From contig JAALGY010000062.1 of NCBI GenBank assembly GCA_032358165.1, positions 682,001-746,000 of the forward strand: a DNA stretch of 64,000 nt. The letters run 5' to 3'. Below the pieces are notes generated by a model. The model did not search any database. It was not told the DNA's origin and saw only the letters and a program-made list of their open reading frames with translations. The DNA comes from Diplosphaera chodatii (lineage: Eukaryota; Chlorophyta; Trebouxiophyceae; Prasiolales; Stichococcaceae). Made by a program: the position numbers and the translations under genes. Positions 24,505 through 37,689 of this stretch are shown here, one piece after another (position 1 is the stretch's first letter; each line of letters starts with the position of its first letter).

Positions 24505-26698
24505 TCAGATCTTGACAGCAGCGGCTGTGGCAGCAGCAATCGCCCAGGGCTCTGCGCGGCTGTCGGGCGTGGGCGGCACCTCCAGCATCGCCGCCGTGAG
24601 CTGGCCGCTGCCCGCCTGGTCCATGACCAGCAGCACGTCCGACACGGTGATCAGGTCGTCGTCCGGCAGTGGCGGCGCATCCTGGCGGGACATGCAGCAG
24701 ATGCCTTGGAACCAGGGCCTGTCAACACGGTGTTCGGGAAGTGAAGCTGCTGTCCACGGCGCACATCATCATGTTTGCGCCTGGCGTGTTCGGGACGCAG
24801 GCGAGGCAGCCCAAGGCACGACACTCCTCACACAGCACCTGCTGCTGCCGGCGCACGAGGGTGACTCGCTGTCCATCAGGAGTTGGCGTCTGGCGCTCGG
24901 GGCTGCGCTCCTGTGCGGCGTCGGCAGAGCCGTCTGGGGGCGACACCGCCGTCTGAGATGGGTCGCTGACTGCATCCCGGCTGAAGCTGCGTTGGCACAA
25001 AGCACCACCATCAACAGCCGTACGTGCATCGAATGGTATTGAACACAATGCAGCTGTGGACCTATCTACTACAGACAACAGCACCCAATGCAACTGGTGA
25101 CCAGGCACATTGCACCACGGCATCGTACTGCAGCATGCCGGTGTTTGCACACCTGGACAGGCCGTGGAACTGCGCGATGCCGTGCACAAGCAGCCGGTGG
25201 AAGCCGTCCGGCAGCACCAGCTCCGCCTCGCGGCGCTGCGGCTGTGGTGCCGCCGGCTGTGCAGGCCCGCTGCTGCTCCTTGGGCTCGCGCCGCCAGGCT
25301 GGGCTGCTGCTGCATCTGCAGCCGCGGCTGCTGCCACGGCTGCTGGCTTCGCGCTGACGCTGCTGCTGCTGGTGCCGGCCACGGCGCCATCCTCCATGAC
25401 GACATCAGGTGGCAAGCTGTCGAGCGGCAGCACCCCCAGCACCTGCGCGAATCACGCAGACGTCACCACAAGTGAAGGACCATCCGGCTGACTGCCAGAG
25501 GCTGACGTGCTGCCAGACAACGTCAAGCAGCCATCAGCGGGTTTGGCGAGAAACACATTTCCTCCCACTGCCCACCTCGCGCAGAATGCGCGCCTCCAGA
25601 GCGTGCACCACATCCAGGCTGGCGCGCCGCAGGGCGTCCCGAGCCTTGCGGCTTGTCGCTGCCCATGCCTGCAGCACCATTCGCCGGGCGTTCACGGACA
25701 TGGATGACCTGATCGCCCCTGCAGCTGCTCAGCCCGTTGTGCTAATTTGTTCGGGCAGGTCTTGGAGCATCACTAAGCAGCTGTGATGTTCGAAACGCGA
25801 GACGAGGGAGGGGCGGCCACCTTCAGCGCACGCAGCGCTGGGCTGGATGCGCTGGCGCCGGCGCTGCTGCCGGCGCGCTGCTCGGCCACATGCTGCTCCC
25901 AGCGGATCAGCACCCTGTGCTGCTTCTCCATGTCTGCACACAGCACGAGGTGATGATTTGCCCAAACATGCTTGTTGCATGAACTCGACCATACTGCATG
26001 GACTCGACCCTCGACAGCTCATTCAACGTAGCCAGTCGCACACACAGCGGCCAGAGCGTGCTGACGGTCGACACGCACCAATGTTGCGGAACAGGTCCCA
26101 CAGGGGCATGATGTCAGGCTGCGCGGCGGCGGAGAGCGTCGAAGGTCGCGGCGCACCAACAGGACCACCGAATGGCGGCGGCTTGAACAATGAGTCCATG
26201 TCTGCACCACACCCAAGCTGCGTTTGTTGCCGTGGCATCCCAGCACGAGCACGGCAATGCACACGATGGTGCCTGGCGCCTGGCGCCGTACCTGCAGCAG
26301 TCATGGCCCCTGCCATGTCCCGCAGGATCTTGTCGTTGAGCCACCTGCGGCGGCGCTCCCGCCCTACCTTGGATATTGCCTGCACCCACCCGAGAGCTGG
26401 TCAACATGCTGTGCAGCAAGCTCTGCGTCTGCCAATGATCAGGTCCGTTGATCTGCATCAGAGGTGGAGGCGCATGCAGCACCTCAAGCTCCATCTGGTC
26501 TGCTTCGCTGGCTGGCGCTCCAGAAGCATGGGCTCCAGTCGAACGAAAACTGCGTTCCCAGCGTTGCTGCTTGCCGCGGCTTCTGGCGCCGCGACGGCGG
26601 TTGGCATCTGAGCCTGCACGCTGCCCGTCCCTGTCCAGAAACGCGCCCAGGGGACGCCCATCGGGCATGATGAATGGCTGGCCGCCGTTGGCGCCCAT
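24505..26698 (-). CDS. R3H domain protein with R3H-associated N-terminal domain
   Basis: Probable single-stranded nucleic-acid-binding protein. The N-terminal exon (ATG 26698, MGANGG...) ends near the intron before 26373. The next exon carries the R3H-associated motif RERRRRWLNDKILRDM. Then come PLWDLFRNIG (about 26072-26205), an exon with MEKQHRVLIRWEQHVAEQR (about 25823-25933), a helical exon AWAATSRKARDALRR (about 25575-25680), an alanine-rich exon ending in the R3H core GFHRLLVHGIAQFHGLS (about 25152-25450), an exon with RVTLVRRQQQVLCEEC (about 24740-24990), and the last exon 24505-24681 ending AVKI. Arg...His spacing followed by the basic RVTLVRR strand is the R3H pattern. The donor of the penultimate exon is uncertain, and upstream 5' exons are possible. 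Confidence 0.7.
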
Positions 26699-27892
26699 GC
26701 TGACAGCTGTACAGATGGCGTACTGGCCAGCGGTGTCCCAGACACTTGCAAGGGTTTGTGCCTCGGACTTGACGGTCGACAAATCCAGACTTGAGTCGCG
26801 CGGTACTTGCGATCTGAGCTGTGACGTGTGCAATATGACAGCCGTCCAGACAGAAACAGCCTATATGCAGGGGATTGGAACCTGTCAGTGGGCGACTGCC
26901 AGGGCAGAAAGAGATGTTTGCCCTATAACTTCCGCTACATGATTCACTGTGTGTCCAAAGACGTGCTAATACTCTGCTGCAATTGCTGCAAACATGGTCG
27001 GAAGGCATCATGTTGCTGCCATGCCACGTCTGCATTCGTCAGTGCTTATACCGTACAAATATTTCTTGGCAACCGCCATATCGCCAGGCTCTCGCGCTGT
27101 CGCGCATCGTGTGCCATGCTACACAGGGTGTGAGATGTGACCGCGATGCCGGACTGAATGGTGCCCCTCAGCATGCCATGTTCAGCGTCCGGCCACAGCA
27201 CTCCCTCTCCTCCTACGGTACATACATTGATGGCTACAGCTGATCAAGTAAAGCAAGCTGATCTCATCTCAAACCGCCGCGACAAGTGAGCGAGCTCGGT
27301 AGTAAGATCGCACCAGTTGGCCCACTTCAGCGGTATGAAGCGGCTGAAAGTTGATGTGACGCAGCACTTGCTTCATGTTTGAACCTACATCTGCCAGACA
27401 AATTTTTTGGAGCGGTCGATAATGCTTGCGTCTCAAGGAATCAACTTGGACATCAGCAAGACATCACTTTTCACGTACAGCTCTTACCGTGCTTCCACTA
27501 CGCTTTAGATGCGCTCATGTGCAGCTCTGGCAGGTACCAAGTGCCCCGTGCCCGCTGCCGTCTAGTTGTTCTGGAACAGCTTCATGCTACCCCACCTGAC
27601 CATGCGCTGCGGGGTGCAAGGGTGGATGAACGTTGAGTAGACATGATGTGGCTGACTTTGTGCTTGGACAGACCGCCCATACATGTGTCATTCACATTAG
27701 CAAGCTCGCACCGCAGCAATGGTGACCGGAATTGTGAGCACCAGCAGAGGAACATAGTAGGTGTCTTGCTGAAGCATCCGAACCAGCGAAGATGTGGATG
27801 GCGGTATCAGCCTGGCCGCCTACGTCAGGGTATCAGTAGTTGCATCAGCAGAGTTCAGCCTTTCAGTCCAAGCCCCCACTGTACGCCACGAC
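26699..27892. other. region without a recognised gene
   Basis: Lies between the R3H gene start and the last exon seen of the unassigned membrane-protein gene. It may contain that gene's 3' exons, since its last clear exon ends in mid-codon, but I could not place a stop-containing exon with confidence. Confidence 0.35.
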
Positions 27893-28296
27893 CTGTGCTC
27901 GTCCGCATGTTTGACAGCACAGTAATACGCAGGGTTCACCAGCAGTGAGAAGCAAGCGGCTGAACCCGCAGCAGCTGACACTATCAGCAGCAACCTGCAG
28001 GGGACACTATGCAGCATTGTGCGCTGGCGCAACAGTATAACGCGTGACCGCTGGCTTAGCTACTGGAGACGTGCCTCACCCGGTAGCAAGCACCTTCCAC
28101 TCCAAGTGCACTGTAGGGGCTGACGCCTCGGGCTCGAGTATGTCCTGCATAGGGCACAGCGGTGACACTGCCATGCCAGCGATCACCTGCAACGTTTGCA
28201 CGCTTGGACACCAGCAACTCCGACTTGTACCTTGAGATCGTGCGTTGATGACACCCGCTTCCAGCTGGACGCCAAGACCTCCATGTTTGTGCGCAT
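27893..28296 (-). CDS. unassigned protein with a membrane segment (3' end unresolved)
   Basis: Three minus-strand exons chain in phase: 28231-28296 (ATG, 22 codons), 28080-28186 and 27893-27994, each with GT and AG borders. The product begins MRTNMEVLAS, continues through a moderately acidic stretch (DILEPEASAPTVHLEWK) and then a hydrophobic segment, LLLIVSAAAGSAACFSLLV, followed by AYYCAVKHADEH. The third exon ends after two bases of an Arg codon, so at least one more exon should lie toward 27000-27880. I do not recognise the family. Phase agreement over three exons and the clean start argue for a real gene, but there is no motif support. Confidence 0.4.
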
Positions 28297-28877
28297 GCAC
28301 GGTCAGACTCTGTGTGTCGCCTGTCGCAGGCAACCCCAGCATCAAGTACTGGCATGTCACATCCTCAGAGCTGCGCTTGCCTGATCGCTGTCGGCGTCAA
28401 CACTGGGTGCGGCTTGTCGCAGCCGCGTCTGTGCGTTAACCTTTTGTTGTGATGGCATGATGCTGCTGCACCCATATCACAGGTATGTTGTACTGCTAGT
28501 GTGTGCAGTACACGTGCTGCCATGCACTTGTGTGCGCTGGTCGTCGACCACCCTCACGGATGAACGAGCATGGCGCGACCAGCAATGCTTGAGGGTAGTG
28601 AACGGTAACACATGAGCTCATTACGCTTGAAGCAGTTGCAACAAACATCAAGAGCTATGCCGTGCAGAGACATTCTCTGAAAACACCAAACAGCTTCTAC
28701 ATGTAAGCAGGGCCATGCTGAGCAGCTGGCATGCTGCGACCCCTGTGTGCGGGAATGTTCATGACCATAGGCTGGACAACAACTGCAACATCCAACCTCA
28801 AGTTGCCGTGTCTGCAACCCCTTGGCATCTGCCACTCCGCAAACCCCACGAGATGTGGCGGCTTCTGCCGCTGCCTC
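28297..28877. other. intergenic region
   Basis: Lies between the unassigned gene start and the stop of the minus-strand kinase. It should hold the promoter of the first and the 3' UTR of the second. Nothing else seen. Confidence 0.4.
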
Positions 28878-31815
28878 TCAAGCAGATGCGATCCTGTAGC
28901 CCTGCTGCGGCGACTCACGCTGCCCGAAGGCCAGCAGGCGCTGCATGTCGGGCGAGTGGATCTGCGCCTGGTTCTGAGCGTTGGCGCGCTGTGCCGAAGC
29001 GGCGGCCGCAGCCGCGCCGGCCACCTGCCGGTGCTGCTGCACCTGCTGCTGCGACGGCTGCGGCTGCGGCATGCGCTGCGGCTGACGACCCTGGTGGTGC
29101 TGCTGGGGGTGGTGGTGCGTGTGCTGCGCCTGGTGGCGCGCTGGCTGGGGCTGCTGCGCCGACTGCTGCGAGGGCTGCGAGGGCTGGGCGGTGCGGACCT
29201 GGCGAATCGGGGCGTGGTCGTTGCACAGGTCCACCACGTGGCGGATCTCATTCCGCGTCTGCTCGCTCACCCTGCAGGCAGCATCCAAGGTTGTTGGCAC
29301 GCCGCACAGGCTCGTGGTAATCAATGGTCGAGTTGTATGTCTGGCTGCAGGAAGGGACTGCAGCATGACATCATGGCAAGCAAGTCGCATCACCCGTGAA
29401 TTATGTGCAGCTGAAGCTCGGAGAGAGGATGATTTGGGTTTCAACGTGCTGCATCCCCGGCTCCTCACCTGGCGTGCACGTCGTGCTGCAGGCGCTCGTT
29501 GACGAGCTCGGTGCCCGGCGGCAGGTCGCGCAGGAACCAGGGGTGGCGCAGGATCTCCGCGACCGTGATGCGCTGCTCCGGGCTCGGCAGCAGCATCTGC
29601 GCCAGCAGGTTCTGGCACGCCATTGATGCCTGCAGTCGCAGAAATAGAGTTGATGTCAGCGTGAAGGAGCACGATGGCAGAGGCAAAGGAACGTCAGTAC
29701 GGGAGGTGTATATCAGGACCTCAAACGAATATGAGCTTCGACAGGGGCAAGCCAACTGGACTGAACAGATTGGAGGTCGAGCAGGACACACGTGTGTGCA
29801 GCGCTTGTACTCGGCGTTGACGATGCGGCCGATCAGCTTCTGCATCTGGTACCGCTGGCGCTTGGGGCGGAAGGGGAACTGGCCCTCGATCATGACGTAC
29901 AGCATGACGCCCAGGCTCCACACATCCGCCGCGTTCCCCCTGTACCTCGCCTCCGTCAACACCTGCAGTGGCAGCACCTCGGATCAGCAGCAGCAGTGCA
30001 GCATCACAAGGCAATGGGCGCTTCAGCGTGATGCGCTGCCGCGAGCGCACCCCGGGCGCCATGTACTGGGGCGTGTTGCAGGCAGTGATGCAATTGGTTC
30101 CCATGGACTGAGGGGTAGCCGGGTTTGAGGGCATTTGCGGGTATAAGATGTAAAAGCGCACCTCGGGCGCCATGTACTCGGGGGTGCCGCAGGCTGTCTT
30201 GCACCCGGACCCCAGGTTCTCCGCCTTCGAGTAGCCGAAGTCGCACAGCTTGACCAGCGGCGCGCCGCGCGTGGCGTCGATCAAGCAGTTGTCCAGCTGC
30301 GTACAGGAGGCACTGGCCATAAGGCAGACCAGGAATATGTCTACAAGACTGCGTCAGGGTGGCCAAACGAAAGCAGGACAGCATTTGCTGGTAGTCCGTA
30401 CCACAGCTGCTATGCTTGCCACAGGTCCTGAATCCAGAAAAGCAGCAGCTGTGCCGAATCAGGTCGCTACCTTGATGTCACGCAGCGCGATGCCAAGACG
30501 GTGGCAGAAGTCCACCGCAAGCGCAATCTGCTGGAACAGCCAGCGCGCGTCGCCCTCCGGCAGCCCGCGCTACACAGCAGAAGGCAGCCAGTCGCAACGG
30601 AGCTTCCGATGCAATGAGTGCTGTCGAATGCAGTTCGCGCCCATGGGGCGCGATGCCAATCATGTACATACTGATGTGTGTGCATCTCAGCAGGGGGACC
30701 ACCGTGGAATGCTTGACATTCCCAGTACTCACGTCTGGAATGCGGTGCATCTGCACCCACTGCGCCAGGTCCCCGCCATCCACATACTCCATCGCAATGC
30801 CCAGGTGATGTGGCGTCAAGAACACCTCCTGCAGGCATGACAAAACAGCGCAGGTCACCCCACTCGCTCCGAGGTGCATGTGTGGCAGTTATTGGACACA
30901 TGCATGTTGCAACGACCTGCACACCATGTGTGGTCATGTCCGCAAGGAAAGAGCCGCACCTTGAGCTGCACAATGTTGGGGTGCTGCCCACACTCGCTGA
31001 GGTGCAGCAGCTCGCGGCACAGCACCGCCTTGCTGTGCTCGCCCCGCGGAATGAACCTGCACAGAAGCGGGACCAAGCACTCTAGGAAAATGCAGGTGGA
31101 GGAGCCCAGACCCTGGCAGACACAGCAAGGCTGCACCATGGGGGTTACAACGATTGCATATGGTCTGACACTGTGTGCATGCATGCACGCGCACTTGATG
31201 GCCACACGCTCGCGTGTCTCCTGGTTCTGTGCCAGCTGAACAAAGCCAGAGGCGCCCCTGCAGCATATGGTCTGTGTGCTCAGCACCTGGGCGCTGCAGG
31301 AGTTTGGCAGGACAAGCACCCAATGCGCATTCGATTTAGATTCGGGCGATGACCAGTGCACTGCTTGAGCAACAGCAGGCTTGTGTGGCGCTGCACCTGT
31401 TGAGGTCCGCGAGCTTCACATACTTGCTGCTCATGAACAGCGGCTGCTGCAGCGCGAGCTGATCCAGCATGCTTGCGACACGTGCAGGATCGACATTGGC
31501 AGCCGCAGCGGCGGCCTCCCGCTGTGCTGGGCGGCCATGCTGCCCGCCGCTGGTCATGTCGCCATCCATCTCCATGGCTGTCGGGGCGCGCCCCCCGCCC
31601 ATGAGAGCTGCCTGGAAGGCCTCCTCAAAGAAGACCGACGACGCCGACTCGTCGGAGCCCTTGGACAGCAGCTGCGCCTGCTGCACCGCTCCGAAGTAGG
31701 CGTTGCCCAGCTGCTGCGGCGCCGGCGGCACGTAGGACTGGTGCCAGGCAGCGGATGCGCCGGGTGCGTGGGCGTGCTCCAGCTGCTGCAGCTGCGAGTA
31801 CGGGCCGCCACCGGC
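28878..31815 (-). CDS. Serine/threonine protein kinase, SnRK/CAMK-like, with Gln/His-rich tail (5' end unresolved)
   Basis: Minus-strand exons: 31397-31815, 31195-31257, 30960-31056, 30733-30828, 30471-30569, 30162-30296, 29792-29962, 29469-29629, 28878-29271; phases close throughout. An N-terminal region of about 130 residues precedes the kinase core: GASGFV glycine loop, VAIKFI, CRELLHL, AMEYVDGGDL, LRDIKLDNCL, LCDFGYSK, CGTPEYMAPE, DVWSLGVMLYVM, RITVAEILRHPWF. The order and the PEYMAPE/HPWF signatures fit the SnRK2/CAMK group. The HRD histidine is leucine (ALRD). The last exon encodes about 90 residues rich in Gln, His and Pro. No ATG opens the first listed exon and an AG precedes 31815, so upstream coding exons are expected. 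An exon fragment is duplicated in the intron at 30044-30092. Confidence 0.8.
30044..30092 (-). repeat. diverged second copy of the activation-loop exon end
   Basis: 49 bases here match 30155-30203 (the end of the kinase exon coding CGTPEYMAPE plus its GTGCGC donor) at 41 positions. The copy would read CNTPQYMAPG. It lies inside the next intron. Confidence 0.85.
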
Positions 31816-33233
31816 CTGCGCATGAACGACCCCAGTCAACGCTGTTCACGCTGTAGCGGTGACGGACTACAGTAGCGGCTTGCTGTCGATTGCGTTTTGT
31901 TTCTGCGATCGCGCCAATGTCTGTCAGACCCAGCAGCGCGACAACGGGCATGCTGTGGCACCGAAGCCTGAAGCGGGTCTGCCAGACGGTGCTGCCGCAT
32001 CGACACAATGGGTTCACATCTGGCACGGCTGCAATCACGACATGCTGAGCTCAACTGCAGCTGCACGAGGCCTGATGGGACAGTGCCAACTTCAACGAGC
32101 GTTGGTATGGGCACGGCCGACACCTGCTAACGATAATCACAAGATGCATGCATGAAGCGCCAAAGCCCACGGCGTGAGGCAGGGCGCAGGTGACGAGCCC
32201 GTTGCAGGGGGAAGGCGTACAAAGCGAAGCAATTTGCACGAACCACTTGCCCCCGTGGGCAAGGCACAGGGCTGCAGGCAGCGAGCTTGCAGATGCCTGT
32301 TAATTGCAGACGCACTGCACTGCTGCGGTTGCTGCCTCTGTGCGGCAACCCTACTGCCCTGCCGGGTGCCTTACGGCAGGTGACCAGAAACGGTGCTAAA
32401 ACAGCCAGTTTCGCGCAGGCACACGCGCGCACACCACTGTGTGGTAGCCGTTCACGCGACGGCAGCCACACAGATGGCACGGTCCCTCCTTGGAGCAAAG
32501 CCGAAGTGCGAAAGGACTGTCAATGTTCCGAGAATCAGCGCAGGGCGGGCGTGTCTGTGGCCCACCTGCATCAGCGCAGGCGCAAAGGCGCCACCCCCGA
32601 TATGCGCAAGCACTTGAAAATTTCCTGCAGCGCCACAGCACTCCCAGCCGGCAGGCGATCAGTGGCCGCGGTTGTCGAAACCTGTCTTGCACCCTGCCAA
32701 TCAGCCGCGAGCGCACAGCCGCAGCGCCAGTTGCAGACAGAGGCCAGACGAGCAAGCGACGAGCGGATCGCAGAGTGCTGTACGTAACACTGTACACCCG
32801 CTTGTTGCACAGCGCATCAGGTTGTTGATCTCCGTCTTCTAAACCCTAAAGCCCATGCATCGCAGTTGTACTACGCTACGTGGAGGCTCATGGAGCGGCC
32901 CCGCGTCGCCAAAAATGCATCGTGAATCGTGCACTAGCATCTCGTGGATCGTATGTTGGTCGCCACGACCCTCGCCGTATCGCCCTCCTGCCGCTGCGCA
33001 GCTGCAGTATGCAATCTTGCGTGTACCAGTGCATGAGATCTCTCCGGCGATGACTCATCAGAGCGCTCCAAAAGCATGCAAGGTAGCGACCCTGGAAGGC
33101 AGGGCCAAGATCATCGGGTCGGTTCTCTTGTAATGCCGCTTCGGCCCCTTCATCCTTCCCTCTTTCCTTTGCCATACCTACAACCTAGCCTGTTTGCAAG
33201 TCTGTGTGTAGCAGAATGTTGAGCCGCCTGTTT
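31816..33233. other. region upstream of the kinase, possibly containing its 5' exons
   Basis: About 1.4 kb between the first clear kinase exon and the SDR stop, both minus strand. The kinase needs an initiation codon somewhere here. I could not choose among candidate ATGs, and no other gene is supported. Confidence 0.35.
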
Positions 33234-34712
33234 TTACAAGCGGCTCTGCATGCCGCCAGCAATGACCAGTGTCTCCGCCGTCACATACGCCGCGTCGTCT
33301 GACGCCAGGTACGCGACGGCTGCAGCCATGTCGCCCGCTGTGCCAAGCCGTCCCACGAGCGTCTGCTCCTCGATCGCACGCTGCGCCTCGTCCGACTCGG
33401 TCAGCGACGCCGCGAACTTTGTCGGCACATACCCTGCAAGGGCTCGAGGCCGGGGTCACGACCCTGGCACCAGCGGAGCGCAGACGGCACTTTGTCATAC
33501 CAGCTGCGGCAGCATGCGAATGAATGTCGAGACGCACCTGGCGAGATGCAGTTGACGCGGATGCCATCGTGGCTCAGCTCCTCTGCCAGGGCCTTGGTCA
33601 GGCCCAGCAGCGCTGTCTTGCTGACGGCATACCTGTGCAACTTTGCAGCCTCACGGTGAGAGTGTGCACCATCCTGTACCGGCAGTGGCCATGTAACACT
33701 TGTGCAGCACAGGCCACACTTGAGCTTGCACAGCATGTAGCACGGCTTGCGGCATTGCAGGCCACTCACATGCCCAGTGGCTGAGACGGGCTGAAGGCTG
33801 AGAAGGAGCTGATGTAGACCACTGAGCCGCCCTGCATGATCAGACGGCGACCTGTAGGCAATCCACTTGTTGCGGAGATGATGTTGTTCAGCCGCTGCAG
33901 GAGCTCACCTTCGTCATGTGCTTGGCTGCCTCTCGTGTGACCCAGATGGCGCTGCGCAGGTTGATCTGCAGAACAACACGAAGAGCTGGGGCTGGCTTCA
34001 ACATTCACGAAAATGCAGCTTTCATGTGGTGAGCTTGCAGTCGCCCATAGCTCACCTCCAGGATCTTGTCAATGACGTGGTCGTCCATCTGCAGGATGGG
34101 GCCGCCAGCAGGGTTCACCGCCGCGTTGCTGACCAAAATGTCAATGTGCTGCCGGCCAAAGGTGCTGAGCGCTGCCTGTTTGCAAATGTAGAGATTTCTC
34201 ACCCTGAGTGCATTGCACATGTCGCACAATCAGGTGCTGATAATCGGCGGCGCATGCCGCTCCAACCGTCATCTGGGCCCGCGTTCTCGGGATCAGGTTG
34301 ACACCTGCATCAGCTGTTGGACCTGGTCCAGGCTGCCGACATGGCAGGCGATGCCACGGACATCCAAGCCCTGCTGCCGCAGCGCCGCCACTGTGTCGTC
34401 CACGTTCGCCTGCCGCCGGGAGCTGATCATGACGGACGCGCCCTCCTGCGCCAGCCGCTGCGCGATGCCCAGGCCGATGCCTGCAGCACACGTGCGACTG
34501 GACCATCAGAGTGCATGGTAGGTTTCAACGTTTGTCTTTACGTCTGAGATAGCAGGAGAGAGGCATCAGGGCGTGTGCCAGATCAGCTGCCAGGAGAGCG
34601 TGTAGTGGGATGTCAACGTGACGCGCCGCCGTGCGGGACACCCACCTGCGGTGGCCGCGGTGACCACCGCGAGCTTGCCCTCCAACCGCCTGCACTTCAC
34701 GTCGTCACTCAT
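33234..34712 (-). CDS. Short-chain dehydrogenase/reductase, DHRS4/IBR1-like, peroxisomal
   Basis: NAD(P)-dependent oxidoreductase; relatives reduce retinal or other carbonyls, or act in peroxisomal beta-oxidation of indole-3-butyrate. Seven exons close in phase: 34646-34712, 34305-34480, 34056-34175, 33909-33965, 33770-33831, 33538-33632, 33234-33433; 258 residues, the usual family size. Visible: cofactor motif VTAATAGIGLGIA, VSNAAVNP, catalytic Ser in YISSFSAFSP and YxxxK as MYAVSKTALLGL, then RVNCISPG. The C-terminus is GGMQSRL, a peroxisomal PTS1 tripeptide (SRL), also found in DHRS4 and IBR1. The substrate is not determined. The gene is divergent to the CDK20-like kinase. Confidence 0.9.
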
Positions 34713-35255
34713 GATGCTGACGCCGTGCGCCTACACAGGGTGCAGCTGCTCTGTTGACACGGCAGCCTCACGGCATGCCAGGTCCGGAATGAGCGGGTGG
34801 TGCAACGGATGCACAGCAGCGTTGTAACACGATTCGTCCCTGCTCGGTAAAACTGCCTTCGCGTCAATATCGCATGCAACTATCCTCGTGTAGGGCTGCT
34901 GGTGTGAATGAGCATCAGGGGCAGTGCCAAGTGACAAGACATGCAGATGACGTAAAGGCCGCTAGAACGGAGCTCCGGAGGTGCAGGTGCGCCAGCTGCG
35001 CATATATACCAGATACTAATCAGCATCCACAGGTAGACTTGACGAACTACCTATCTGCATGGTTTCCAGCCAACGCGACGCGCCTGATCACCTACAGTCC
35101 ATTCGCAAACCATTCGCTTTCGACTGCCGAGTGATGCGACACCCTTTCTGCGTGTGACAACCACACATCTGCAGGCGTTGCTAAAAGCTGAATAAAGGCT
35201 GCATACTGCACATGGCAGTAAAACTGCGAATGCAGCAGTGTGCAGTGAGCACAAA
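34713..35255. promoter_or_regulatory. divergent promoter region (SDR / CDK20-like)
   Basis: 543 bases between two divergent ATG codons, so both promoters should lie here. A CATATATACC run near 35001-35010 could act as a TATA-like element; this is only a guess from composition. Confidence 0.35.
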
Positions 35256-37468
<2,213 letters not shown>

Positions 37469-37689
37469 ATGTGGCACCGAGTGGGGCTTGCATGTTGTTC
37501 GAGGCCATGATGGGCCAGCATTCACTTCAGGCAGGTGCAGAGCAGACTACGAATCCCAGGAAGACCACGAAAACCGGACTGAGACGCAACATGCTGAAAC
37601 CAGATGACACCCTGACTGCTTTGGTTCATCTACACCATGCCGTGGGTTCCTTCCTAAACGCTATTGAAATGATACCATGCCCCGAGCTG

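Noticed and set aside
28715..29399. 200-220-codon plus-strand frames
   Set aside because: They are antisense to the Gln/His-rich last exon of the kinase gene; Leu/Arg/Ala composition comes from complementing CAG/CAC codons.
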